A stretch of 64,000 nt of DNA from Sphingomonadales bacterium Ga0077531 (GTDB taxonomy: Bacteria > Pseudomonadota > Alphaproteobacteria > Sphingomonadales > Sphingomonadaceae), in the NCBI GenBank assembly GCA_001464915.1, contig LNED01000038.1:62001-126000 (forward strand), written 5' to 3'. Below the pieces are notes generated by a model, which saw nothing but the letters and a program-made list of their open reading frames with translations, was not told the DNA's origin and made no database searches. Both the position numbers and the translations under genes were made by a program. Positions within the stretch are counted from its first letter, which is position 1, and each line of letters opens with the position of its first letter. Shown piece by piece: positions 39,598 to 48,051 of the stretch.

Positions 39598-40827
39598 CTA
39601 CTCCGCCGCTTGCCGGTGCTCCTGCGCAAAGATCGCCACCAATTCCTCATCGCTCGCCGCAACCAGCCGTTCCACCCAGCCGTGAAACACCTGTCCGCCC
39701 TTTTCATTGCGACCGAACAATACCTCTTTCATCAGCCCCGATGCCAGAGCCTGTTGCTGGCGCTTGCCGGTGGCGTAATCTTCATCGCGGACCACGATTT
39801 CGAGGAAGTTGAACTGGTCGTGCGCCGCCTGCACCTGCTCGGGCGTCTCGGGCTGGTTTTCCATGACGAAATATTGCGTGGTGAAACTCTCGCCTACGGT
39901 CGCGCCGGGGAACAGCTGGCTGATCATCGCCCCGCGTTGCCCGCCGCCATAAAAGCTGGCGATCGAGATGTGCGGGAAGATCGTCCACACGCCCTGCACC
40001 AGCACGTCCTGCGGCAGATCATCATCGGAGAGTCCGGCCAGATCTATCTGCTGATCGTCATCGCTTTGCACCTTGATCGCAAACTGTGACGGGGTCGACA
40101 GGCGCTGGTGCGGGCCAAAAGCGAAGTAATTGGCGCGGTTGTAGAAATCCGCGCCAAACGTGTCCTTGTGCAGCACCGGCAGGTGGTAGAAATCGAGGTA
40201 ACCGTCATAGGCCGTTTTCCAGTTCGGCCCTTCCAGTGTGCGCTGCGAAAACAGCGTCCAGCCATCGAATTCGAACGCCTTCAGCAGATCGTCAAACCCA
40301 CACAGATAGTCGGCAATATCGAGCTTTGACGCCGGGTCGAGCGTCACCCAGATCAGTCCGGCGGCCTCGTACACAGCGAACTTGGTCAGGCAATGCTGGC
40401 TCTTGTCGATTCGCCCGAAATCCTGCGGGCTGGCGACGCCGATCAGGTCGCCATCGGCCTTGAATGTCCAGCCGTGATAGCCGCAGGTGAAGCGGCTGGC
40501 ATTGCCGCATCCGGCCGCCAGCGGGTTGCCGCGGTGGGTGCACATGTTGAGGAATGCACCCATGCTGCCGTCTTTCTGGCGGCTGAGCAGCAGCGGCACG
40601 CCGCAGATGTCCATCGCCTTGAAATCGCCGGGATTGGGCAATTCGCACGACGGCGCAACCATCAACGGCAGGCGGCGGAAGATGCGTTGTTTCTCAAGCT
40701 CGAACAGGGCCGGGTCAGTGTAGGCACTGGCGGGAATGCGGACGATATCGTCGGCATATTCCATCGTGTCGGCCGCGCCGTGCGCCACCAGATTGCGGGT
40801 CATTTCGACCAGAGTTTCGCGTGACAT
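39598..40827 (-). CDS. Rieske non-heme iron oxygenase, alpha subunit
   Basis: A 409-residue oxygenase with Rieske ligands Cys96, His98, Cys115 and His118 (CTHRGNPLAAGCG...CGYHGW) and iron site DFYHLPVLH with bridging Asp212 and ligands His215 and His220. It is less than half like the other two Rieske proteins by eye. ATG 40827 lies 49 nt from shared operator site D. It is encoded alone, just upstream of the 3' end of the TonB-dependent receptor gene on the same strand. Reductase and ferredoxin are not nearby. Confidence 0.93.
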   Translation of the reverse strand: MSRETLVEMTRNLVAHGAADTMEYADDIVRIPASAYTDPALFELEKQRIFRRLPLMVAPSCELPNPGDFKAMDICGVPLLLSRQKDGSMGAFLNMCTHRGNPLAAGCGNASRFTCGYHGWTFKADGDLIGVASPQDFGRIDKSQHCLTKFAVYEAAGLIWVTLDPASKLDIADYLCGFDDLLKAFEFDGWTLFSQRTLEGPNWKTAYDGYLDFYHLPVLHKDTFGADFYNRANYFAFGPHQRLSTPSQFAIKVQSDDDQQIDLAGLSDDDLPQDVLVQGVWTIFPHISIASFYGGGQRGAMISQLFPGATVGESFTTQYFVMENQPETPEQVQAAHDQFNFLEIVVRDEDYATGKRQQQALASGLMKEVLFGRNEKGGQVFHGWVERLVAASDEELVAIFAQEHRQAAE

Positions 40828-40876
40828 GGTATTCCTCCCAAGCTTTGACGCGAAGCATCCGCCTTACCCAGCGGAA

Positions 40877-40897
40877 GGGCAATGCTCACTTTTGGCA
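40877..40897 (-). promoter_or_regulatory. Shared operator motif, site D
   Basis: Minus-strand TGCCAAAAGTGAGCATTGCCC, with site B the best copy of the motif, 49 nt before the Rieske oxygenase start at 40827. The surrounding 157-nt gap has no gene. Confidence 0.6.
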
Positions 40898-40984
40898 GAG
40901 TTCAATTCCGCAAAGCCATGGGGCCAAAGGAAAGTGGCGGGCCATTGCTGGCCCGCCCCTCACTTGTCCCCCCGTTGGACGCTA

Positions 40985-43522
40985 TCAGAACTTGAAGCTG
41001 ACTTCCGCAAACACCTGACGGCCGCGGTTCTGGGTCAGCACGATATCGTCCCCGCCGGGCGGCAGGAACGGACGCCCGCCCGATGTGATCACGAAGATTT
41101 CATCGGTGAGGTTGGTCGCCACCAGTGCCAGCTTCCAGTTGCCATCAGGATGCCCGATCGACACGTTGGTATCGAGCGTCCAGAAGCTCGGCTGGACAAA
41201 GTCGTTCAGCGAGGCTTCGTCGGTGATGTAACCGTCGTTGTACGCAGCGTTGCCCGACAGAAACAGCTCAAGGCTATCGCTGAGCGGCACAGTCCAATCG
41301 ACCGCGAAATTGCCCGCCCATTCGGGTGCCTGGCTGCCGCGCCGACCGTTCAGGTCAACCGTGCCGCCAGCCCCGCCCGGTTGCAGGAAGGTGTCGGTGT
41401 ATTGCGCATCAAGATAAGACAGGTTGGCCGACAACCGCAGCCCGTCCACCGGGGTTCTCCAGCTGCTTTCCAGTTCAACACCCTTGGTGGTCAGTTCGCC
41501 GGCATTGCTGGTGATGAACTGCACGGTGGAGGCGTTGAAGTTCTGCACCTGAAGATCGGTGAAGACATATTGGTAGATCGTGGCGTTAAGCGTGAAGGTG
41601 CGATCAGCCCATTGCGATTTGACCCCGATTTCACCGCCGATCGCCTCTTCCGAACGGAAGATCAGCGAGCTGAAGTCGCCGCTCAGCGCGGCCGCGCTGA
41701 GGCTGTTGGACGGCAGCGCCGAGTTGTCGATCCCGCCCGATTTGAACCCGGTCTTGAACGAGGCGTAGATGTTGATGTCATCGGTCGCCTGATACTTCAG
41801 GGTTGCTTCGGGTGAGAAGTTGTCATCGGCAAAGTTGATCGGGCCGGAGAAGAACCCGCTTTGCAGGAACGCCGGGCTGGGCCGGAACGTACCGGGGTTG
41901 TTGGCATCCGGAACATAGGCCAGCAGGTTGTGGACGTAAGGGACATCGATCGTCTGCACCTTGCGTTCGTCAGTCCAGCGGACCCCGCCCGACAGTTCCA
42001 GCTGGTCGGTGATGTCGATCACCACCGATCCGAAGAACGACAGGGCCTCGGTCTTGGTGACGTGGGTCTTGTCCCAGTCGTAAGTGAAGCCGGTGCCCAC
42101 TGCAAAACCGCCGCCGAAATCGGGTGAGATCGGTAGGGTCGGATCAGGGCTGACGAAAGAGATGTTCACGCCCTGCTGCGCGGTGTCGAAGGTGAAGGTG
42201 CGATCTTCGTAGAACGCGCCGAGCATGAAGTTGAACGGCCCGTCAAAGTCCGACGCGAGCCGGAGTTCCTGGCTGTATTGTTCCAGCTGGTTGATCGGGT
42301 CCGAACAGCCTGCGCCGCCCGGGATGATGGTGCCGTTCGGCCCCGGGAACACGCCGCCGTAGGAATAGCAATCGAAGTCGATCGCATCGAGGTTAAGCAG
42401 GCCCGTTACCGAGGTCAGCGTCAGCGCGTCGGACAGATCGAGTTCGAACTGCAAGCGGCTGAACCACACTTCGGTTTCGCCAAACGGCACGCCGTTGCGG
42501 CCTGCCGCCGGGGAATCGCCCGGAACGCCGGGGGCGAGCTGCGGGGCGGCATCGGGCAGGAAGTAGCGTTGGTCAGTGACGTTGCAGTCATAGCCGGCGG
42601 GGATTTGCAGTCCGCCGCCCAGCAGGAACACCGAATCCGCCACGCCATTGGCGCCGCAGCCGATTTCCGCCGTGCCGATCGCGCCGTCGTTTTCGTTCTT
42701 GGTGTATTGCACCTTGAAGTTGGCCCGGAACCGGTCGGATGGTTGCCAATCGAGCGTGCCGCGCAGGATCAGGTCGGTCAGCCCGCGTTCCTGATTCACC
42801 GCAGGCGTGTTGTCCTGCAGGATTTGGAATTCTTCGATGTCATTGAACTGGCCGGCGATGCGGATGCCGAGGGTATCGGTCAACGGGCCGGAGATATAGC
42901 CACCGATCAGGTAGCCCTTTTCCTCGAATTCATATGATCCGCGCACGCCCACTTCCCAATCGGAAGTAGGGTTGGCCGAGCGGAGTGACAGCACGCCAGC
43001 GGTGGCTGATTTGCCGAAGAACAGCGATTGCGGGCCGCGCAGCACGTCAACCTGTTCGACATCGAAGAAGCCCGCCTGCACCAGTCGCATCGACGAGACG
43101 ACGACGCCGTCATATTCGAACGCCACAGCGGAATCGAACGCGGCCGAAATGTTGGATGAACCCACGCCGCGAAGGCTAAGCTGGCCGCCCGAACCCGAAC
43201 CGCCGACCTGCACGTTCAGCGTCGGTACCCGGCTGGTGAAATCGGCGACCTGATCGATGCTGTAGCGCTCCAGCGTCTCGCCGCCGATCGCGGTCACCGA
43301 CACAGGCACTTCCTGCAAGGTTTCGTTCTGGCGGCGGGCTTGCACCACGATCACGCGTTCTTCGGGAGCATCCTCAGCGGTTTCGGCGTCTTGCGCATAG
43401 GCGATGCTTGGCATTGCGGTCAGACCGCTCAGCGCGGCTCCGCAAAGCAAGGCGCGTCGCAGGCCTTGGCTTGGGCCGCCTGAGCGGGCGCCAGATGCAA
43501 TACGGGCACGAAGTCTATTCAT
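40985..43522 (-). CDS. TonB-dependent outer-membrane receptor
   Basis: An 845-residue TonB-dependent receptor. A long Sec signal peptide (LRRALLCGAALSGLTAMPSIAYAQ) is followed by the TonB-box-like RVIVVQARR, a plug domain (VPVSVTAIGGETLERYSIDQVADFTSRVPTLNV, then SLRGVGSSN and FDVEQVDVLRGPQSLFFGKSATAGVL) and a beta-barrel ending in the aromatic RQVFAEVSFKF. It takes up scarce or bulky molecules across the outer membrane with energy from TonB. Its place among oxygenase genes suggests the island's hydrophobic substrate rather than iron (inference). No FecR/anti-sigma pair is present; the upstream gap carries operator site F. Confidence 0.95.
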   Translation of the reverse strand: MNRLRARIASGARSGGPSQGLRRALLCGAALSGLTAMPSIAYAQDAETAEDAPEERVIVVQARRQNETLQEVPVSVTAIGGETLERYSIDQVADFTSRVPTLNVQVGGSGSGGQLSLRGVGSSNISAAFDSAVAFEYDGVVVSSMRLVQAGFFDVEQVDVLRGPQSLFFGKSATAGVLSLRSANPTSDWEVGVRGSYEFEEKGYLIGGYISGPLTDTLGIRIAGQFNDIEEFQILQDNTPAVNQERGLTDLILRGTLDWQPSDRFRANFKVQYTKNENDGAIGTAEIGCGANGVADSVFLLGGGLQIPAGYDCNVTDQRYFLPDAAPQLAPGVPGDSPAAGRNGVPFGETEVWFSRLQFELDLSDALTLTSVTGLLNLDAIDFDCYSYGGVFPGPNGTIIPGGAGCSDPINQLEQYSQELRLASDFDGPFNFMLGAFYEDRTFTFDTAQQGVNISFVSPDPTLPISPDFGGGFAVGTGFTYDWDKTHVTKTEALSFFGSVVIDITDQLELSGGVRWTDERKVQTIDVPYVHNLLAYVPDANNPGTFRPSPAFLQSGFFSGPINFADDNFSPEATLKYQATDDINIYASFKTGFKSGGIDNSALPSNSLSAAALSGDFSSLIFRSEEAIGGEIGVKSQWADRTFTLNATIYQYVFTDLQVQNFNASTVQFITSNAGELTTKGVELESSWRTPVDGLRLSANLSYLDAQYTDTFLQPGGAGGTVDLNGRRGSQAPEWAGNFAVDWTVPLSDSLELFLSGNAAYNDGYITDEASLNDFVQPSFWTLDTNVSIGHPDGNWKLALVATNLTDEIFVITSGGRPFLPPGGDDIVLTQNRGRQVFAEVSFKF

Positions 43523-43732
43523 GATCGTCTCTCCCCAGTAGGCTGCGGCTATCCCGCATACCCAGATTTCCCATCCCGCCAGCGTGTCTCCTCACGCCTT
43601 CCGGTATGCCTTGCAGATGTATGACGGCGCGCCGTGCGCACCATCAGCAAAAGCGATAGTGATCCGGACAAAATGCGACATTTTGGTCACAGCCGCACGC
43701 CAAAGCCGCCAAAACGAATGTGTGCCGTAGCG
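43523..43732 (-). promoter_or_regulatory. Upstream region of the TonB-dependent receptor gene
   Basis: The 210-nt gap between the Rieske gene stop (43733) and the receptor start (43522). It holds operator site F 143 nt upstream of the start. No confident -35/-10 pair can be named. The GAGAGACGAT before ATG 43522 serves as ribosome site. Confidence 0.5.
43666..43688 (-). promoter_or_regulatory. Shared operator motif, site F (perfect dyad)
   Basis: The core CAAAATG-CGA-CATTTTG (43669-43685) is a perfect inverted repeat with 3-nt spacer. On the minus strand GACCAAAATGTCGCATTTTGTCC aligns with the shared motif and shows its dyad symmetry best. It lies 143 nt upstream of the receptor, further than the other copies. 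Confidence 0.6.
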
Positions 43733-45058
43733 TCATTCCGCCGCCTCGCAGGTGTCGGCGCCCTCACGCTTTAGCTCTTTGGCCATCTGCTCGACACGCG
43801 GATCATTGGGCCACACCCACTCCGATCCGATCACCTGTTCGACCCTGAGCGGTGCAGGCACGTTATCGATCCCGATCATCCGGTCGAGGCTTTGGTGGAA
43901 CGAATAGATTCGTGCTTCCTGATAGGACAGCGGAACCGACCGGAACGCCGAGCCCTGCATTGACAGCTGGATCGCTTCGCCGAACTGGGTGTCTTCCAGG
44001 ATGATCGGGCTCATCTGGCGGCCATTGGGCTGCGTCGCGTCGGGGACCGTCCACAGGTCAGGCGCGGGTGCATCGCCCCAATCGATCGCCATCGTCACCA
44101 GTTCGAGCCGGGTGGTGTTCAGCGAGGTCGGCCAGAACACCAGCGGCGGGACGAAGTAATTCGATAGCGGCGAGACCCAGTTGGGGAATAGGGTATAGCT
44201 CTGGGTGCAGGTGCGCCCCAACTCGCCCACGCTTTCGATCTGTTGCCAGCCCGGCGGCGAATCGATGGCGCGCACGTGTTCACGGTCGGTGGTGCGCGGC
44301 GGCGGGGCCAGCATCCGGGCATGGCCATTGGGATAAATGGTGTTGAGATTGCGCTGGCTATCCACCAGCGGCGCGACCGTATTGGGATGGATGAAGGGCA
44401 CGTGGTAGACCTCCATGTTGGCCTCCATCGCCACCTTCCAGTTGCATTTGAGATCGAAGGAATAGCGCGCGCCAAGGCGGATCCGGTCGAACGCAAACTC
44501 CTCCCACTCGCGCGCCACCGGGCCGAGCCAGTCGAGCAGCGACATCGCCTCCATGTCGAAATTGACGTAGATGATCTTGCCAAACAGCTCGCACCGCACC
44601 GGCAGCAGGCCGCGGCAGCTCATGTCGAAATCGGCGGGGAAATCGCGCTTTTCAGGCACGCCGATCAGGCTGCCGTCGGTCTTGTATGTCCAGTTGTGAT
44701 AGCCGCACATCAGGCGCGATGATTTGCCGCGATCCTGCGTCACCACCGGCGCACCGCGATGGCGGCAGGTGTTGTGGAACGCGCGCACCACGCCGTCCAT
44801 GCCATGCACGATGACGATCGGATCGCCGGCATTGTGCCAGCGCATGTAGCACCCGGGTTCGGGGATTTCGTCCATGTGGCCGGCAAACAGCCAGCTTTTG
44901 CGGAACACGTGTTGCTGTTCGAGAGCGAAGTATTCGGCGCTGGTGTAGCGTCCGGCGGGCATGTCGGGAAGCGCGGGAAAGCCTGTGGGCGGCGCGGTGC
45001 GTGTGCCCTCCCATTCCATCAGCGCTTTCAGCTGTGCGATCTCGCCTGCGTCCATCAT
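43733..45058 (-). CDS. Rieske non-heme iron oxygenase, alpha subunit
   Basis: A 441-residue oxygenase with Rieske ligands Cys98, His100, Cys118 and His121 (CRHRG...CGYHNW) and iron site NMEVYHVPFIH with Glu216, His219 and His224. CGYHNW instead of CGYHGW is a small deviation seen in some family members. Start ATGATG at 45058 follows GAGGGAGAGG; the track's 45106 start is in the divergent gap. It is divergent from an SDR-MFS operon. A hydroxylase or demethylase role on the imported compound is inferred. Confidence 0.93.
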   Translation of the reverse strand: MMDAGEIAQLKALMEWEGTRTAPPTGFPALPDMPAGRYTSAEYFALEQQHVFRKSWLFAGHMDEIPEPGCYMRWHNAGDPIVIVHGMDGVVRAFHNTCRHRGAPVVTQDRGKSSRLMCGYHNWTYKTDGSLIGVPEKRDFPADFDMSCRGLLPVRCELFGKIIYVNFDMEAMSLLDWLGPVAREWEEFAFDRIRLGARYSFDLKCNWKVAMEANMEVYHVPFIHPNTVAPLVDSQRNLNTIYPNGHARMLAPPPRTTDREHVRAIDSPPGWQQIESVGELGRTCTQSYTLFPNWVSPLSNYFVPPLVFWPTSLNTTRLELVTMAIDWGDAPAPDLWTVPDATQPNGRQMSPIILEDTQFGEAIQLSMQGSAFRSVPLSYQEARIYSFHQSLDRMIGIDNVPAPLRVEQVIGSEWVWPNDPRVEQMAKELKREGADTCEAAE

Positions 45059-45218
45059 CAGCGCCTCTCCCTCGGGACAGGACAATACGCCCAAGCGGCA
45101 CGGCACGGCGACTGCGACTTATGCGAGGTTGCTGCCGGGATATGCGCGCTTTCGACAGTGGCGGCGATGGTGACGCCCGATAGGCTGGCGACATAACAAC
45201 GCTTTTGGGAGAGAGCAT

Positions 45219-45998
45219 ATGGTGGGCAGGGTCGCGGGCAAGGTAGCGCTCGTAACAGGCGGGGCGATGGGGCTGGGCAAGGCCGATTGCGAAGTGCTGG
45301 CGCGCGAGGGGGCGACCGTAATCGTCACCGACCGCGATGCCGAACTGGCGCACAAGGTCGCCGACAGCATCGGTGGCAATGCGATGGCGCTCGACGTCAC
45401 CAACGAAGAGCAATGGGCCGAGGTCATGCGCGCGGTTCACGAACGCCACGGCGGGCTCGATATCCTCGTCAACAATGCGGGCAATGTGATCTTCGAAAGC
45501 ATCGAAGAATGCAGCCTCGCGCATTTCCGCCTGCATCTTGAGATCCACGTGGTCGGCACGTTTCTGGGCTGCAAATATGCGCTGCCGTTGATGAAGAACC
45601 GGCACGAGACGGTCGGCGGCGGCGGTTCCTCGATCATCAATATGGCATCGACTGCGGCGCTGATGGGCTATGGCAACATCCCCGCCTATGCCGCGTCCAA
45701 GGCCGGCATTGCCGGCATGACCCGCAGTCTCGCGGTGGATTTTCAGGACAAGGGTTACGGCATCCGGGTCAACGCGTTGGCGCCCGGAGGGATTGAAACG
45801 CCGATGGTGATGGGCATTTCGGGCCGCGGCGGCGAGAAGCCGATGGATATCCCTGAAGGGCCGCTGGCCGCTGATGCGCTGGGCCATCCCAAGGATGTGG
45901 CAGCCTGCGTGCTGTTCCTCGCGTCCGACGAGGCGCGGTTTCTGAATGGCCTGACGATCCCGGTGGACAATGGCCTCTACGCCCGCCCCCATCACTAA
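45219..45998 (+). CDS. SDR-family oxidoreductase (classical)
   Basis: A 259-residue classical SDR: TGGAMGLGKADCEVLA, Asp after beta-2 (VTDRD, NAD-type), NNAGNV, and Ser plus Tyr-x3-Lys in MASTAALMGYGNIPAYAASK. The C-terminus NGLTIPVDNGLYARPHH departs slightly from VDGG. ATG follows GGGAGAG. It opens a rightward operon whose second gene, an MFS transporter, starts inside its last 29 nt. It probably oxidises a hydroxyl on the island's substrate (inference). Confidence 0.92.
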   Translation: MVGRVAGKVALVTGGAMGLGKADCEVLAREGATVIVTDRDAELAHKVADSIGGNAMALDVTNEEQWAEVMRAVHERHGGLDILVNNAGNVIFESIEECSLAHFRLHLEIHVVGTFLGCKYALPLMKNRHETVGGGGSSIINMASTAALMGYGNIPAYAASKAGIAGMTRSLAVDFQDKGYGIRVNALAPGGIETPMVMGISGRGGEKPMDIPEGPLAADALGHPKDVAACVLFLASDEARFLNGLTIPVDNGLYARPHH

Positions 45999-47271
45999 GG
46001 AGCTCACCGGAACGTACCGCTGGTACGTGCTCGGCCTGTTGACGCTGACGAGCGCGTTCAGTGTCGCGGATCGGCTGGTGTTCGGCATCCTGGTTGAGGA
46101 TATCAAGGCCGAGTTCCAGCTATCCGATCTTCAGATGGGGCTGCTGGGCGGGCTGGCGTTCTCGTTGGTCTATGTCCTCGCAGGCTTTCCTGCGGCGCGG
46201 CTGGCGGACCGGTCGGCGCGCAAGAACATTGTGGCCGCCGCAATCGGGTTCTGGAGCCTGATGACCGCAGCCTGCGGGCTCGCCACCGGGTTCTGGACGC
46301 TGTTTGCCGCACGCACCGGGGTCGGCGTGGGCGAAGGCTGTTCCGGCCCATCATCGCAAAGCCTGGTCGCCGATTATTTCACGCGGGGTGAACTCGCCAA
46401 AGCGATGGGGTTCCTCACCATCGGGGCGACGATGGGCACGGCAGGCGGCCTGATTATCGGCGGGCAACTGGCCGAGATCTTCGATTGGCGCTGGGCGTTT
46501 GTGCTGATGGGCCTGCCGGGGCTGCTACTGGGCGGGATCATCTACCTCACCGTGCGCGAACCTGTGCGCGGGCGCTATGCTCCGGCGGGCACCGACATGG
46601 CGCAATTGCCGCTCGGGCGCACGATCATGAGCCTGCTGGGAAACCGGGTGTTCATGGGGCTGGCGATTGGTTGGGCGGTGCAGATCATGATCGGCTATGG
46701 CCTCGCCTTCTGGATGGCGGCGGTCATGCTGCGGCAGTTCCCGATTTCGACCGGCGATGTCGGCCTGTATCTGGGCTTCACGTTCTTTCTGGGCGGGATA
46801 CCGGGGCCGATCATCGGCGGATATCTGACCCATTGGCTGACTTTGCGTGATGAACGCTGGCGCGCATGGCTGCCGGGGTTGGTGAGCCTCGGCTGCGTGG
46901 TGCCGCTGGGGTTGAGCCTGTCATCGGGCAGCTTTGCCGGGTTCCTCGGATGGTTCGGCGTTGCTTACGGGATTTATGTCGCCAGTCAGGCGGGGATCAT
47001 GTCGGGCATACAGGCGGCGGTCGAACCGGCGAGCCGGGGTTTTGCCGTCGCCATCGCGCTGTTTTTCAACAACCTGATCGGCCAGACGCTGGGGCTGGGG
47101 CTGATCGGCGGGATCAGCGATGCGCTGGTGCCGACGCAAGGCGCGAGTTCGCTGGCGGTGGCGGTATTTGGCGTGTGTCTGGTGTCCGGTGTGTTGTCGC
47201 TGGCGATCTTCGCATGGACGGCGGCGCAGATGGGACCGACCGGCTATCTGGATAAAATGCGCGGCGAGTGA
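45970..47271 (+). CDS. MFS transporter (Spinster-like)
   Basis: A 433-residue inner-membrane transporter with about 12 hydrophobic segments, the MFS motif A between TM2 and TM3 (ARLADRSARKN), and SVADRLVFGILVEDIKAEFQLSDLQMG typical of the Spinster-like branch often found next to sphingomonad degradation genes. It overlaps the SDR gene by 29 nt, with ATG 45970 in another frame. It may carry the substrate or an intermediate across the inner membrane after the TonB-dependent receptor (inference). Its TGA abuts the convergent SDR's TGA (TGATCA). Confidence 0.92.
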   Translation: MASTPAPITKELTGTYRWYVLGLLTLTSAFSVADRLVFGILVEDIKAEFQLSDLQMGLLGGLAFSLVYVLAGFPAARLADRSARKNIVAAAIGFWSLMTAACGLATGFWTLFAARTGVGVGEGCSGPSSQSLVADYFTRGELAKAMGFLTIGATMGTAGGLIIGGQLAEIFDWRWAFVLMGLPGLLLGGIIYLTVREPVRGRYAPAGTDMAQLPLGRTIMSLLGNRVFMGLAIGWAVQIMIGYGLAFWMAAVMLRQFPISTGDVGLYLGFTFFLGGIPGPIIGGYLTHWLTLRDERWRAWLPGLVSLGCVVPLGLSLSSGSFAGFLGWFGVAYGIYVASQAGIMSGIQAAVEPASRGFAVAIALFFNNLIGQTLGLGLIGGISDALVPTQGASSLAVAVFGVCLVSGVLSLAIFAWTAAQMGPTGYLDKMRGE

Positions 47272-48051
47272 TCAAAACCCCGGATGGATCGCCATCGCTG
47301 CGCCATCGACCAGCATTTCCGCGCCGGTCATGAACGGGCATTCGTCACTGGCGAGAAACGCTATCGCAGCGGCTGTTTCCGCCGGATCGGCAAGGCGGTT
47401 CAGCGGCGAGGTTTTCGCCACCGCTGCAATCAACCCCGGCGTCTGCAGTTCCGCCGCCTGTAAAATCCCCGTCATCGTCGCGCCGGGGATCACGGTGTTG
47501 CAGCGAATGTTGAGGCCATGTTGCGCGCACCATGTGGCCACCGATTTCGACAGCACCCGCACCGCGCCCTTGCTGGCCGAATAGCCGACATCGGTGGGCA
47601 ACGGAGCAATCGCGGTGGTGGAGGCGATGTTTACGATCGCACCTTTGGAGCCACCCGGATTGGCGCGCATCGCCGCAATCGCTGCTCGGCAGCCCGCCAT
47701 CGTTCCGGAGAGGTTGACGGCGAGCACCTGATCCCACGCGGCGAACATCGCGTCATCATCAAGGTCGCCGATCCCCGCGCCCGACACCATCCCGGCGTTG
47801 TTGACGAGAATATCGAGCCGCCCGAACGCCTCCACCGCGCGGGCGACGATCTGCGGCCATAACGCGCGGTCAGACACGTCCTGCACCGCAAACAGCGCGC
47901 CAACCTCGGCACACAAGGCCGCGCCGCGTTCTACACTGATATCCGTGCCGAGCACCTGCGCCCCGTCCGCCACCAACCGCCGCACCGTTGCCGCGCCGAT
48001 CCCGCTGGCGCAGCCGGTTACGATGGCGACCTTACCGGACAGGTCGGGCAT
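47272..48051 (-). CDS. SDR-family oxidoreductase (classical)
   Basis: A 259-residue SDR: TGCASGIGAATV, GTDIS after beta-2 (NAD-type), NNAGMV, and Ser plus Tyr-x3-Lys in IASTTAIAPLPTDVGYSASK; C-terminus EMLVDGAAMAIHPGF. ATG 48051 overlaps the GST stop by one base (TAATG), so the GST and SDR are translationally coupled. The track's 48081 start lies in the GST gene. Substrate unknown. Confidence 0.92.
   Translation of the reverse strand: MPDLSGKVAIVTGCASGIGAATVRRLVADGAQVLGTDISVERGAALCAEVGALFAVQDVSDRALWPQIVARAVEAFGRLDILVNNAGMVSGAGIGDLDDDAMFAAWDQVLAVNLSGTMAGCRAAIAAMRANPGGSKGAIVNIASTTAIAPLPTDVGYSASKGAVRVLSKSVATWCAQHGLNIRCNTVIPGATMTGILQAAELQTPGLIAAVAKTSPLNRLADPAETAAAIAFLASDECPFMTGAEMLVDGAAMAIHPGF

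Noticed and set aside
44652-46106. 484-residue minus-strand ORF
   Set aside because: Spans a Rieske gene out of frame and the antisense of an SDR gene; no domain.
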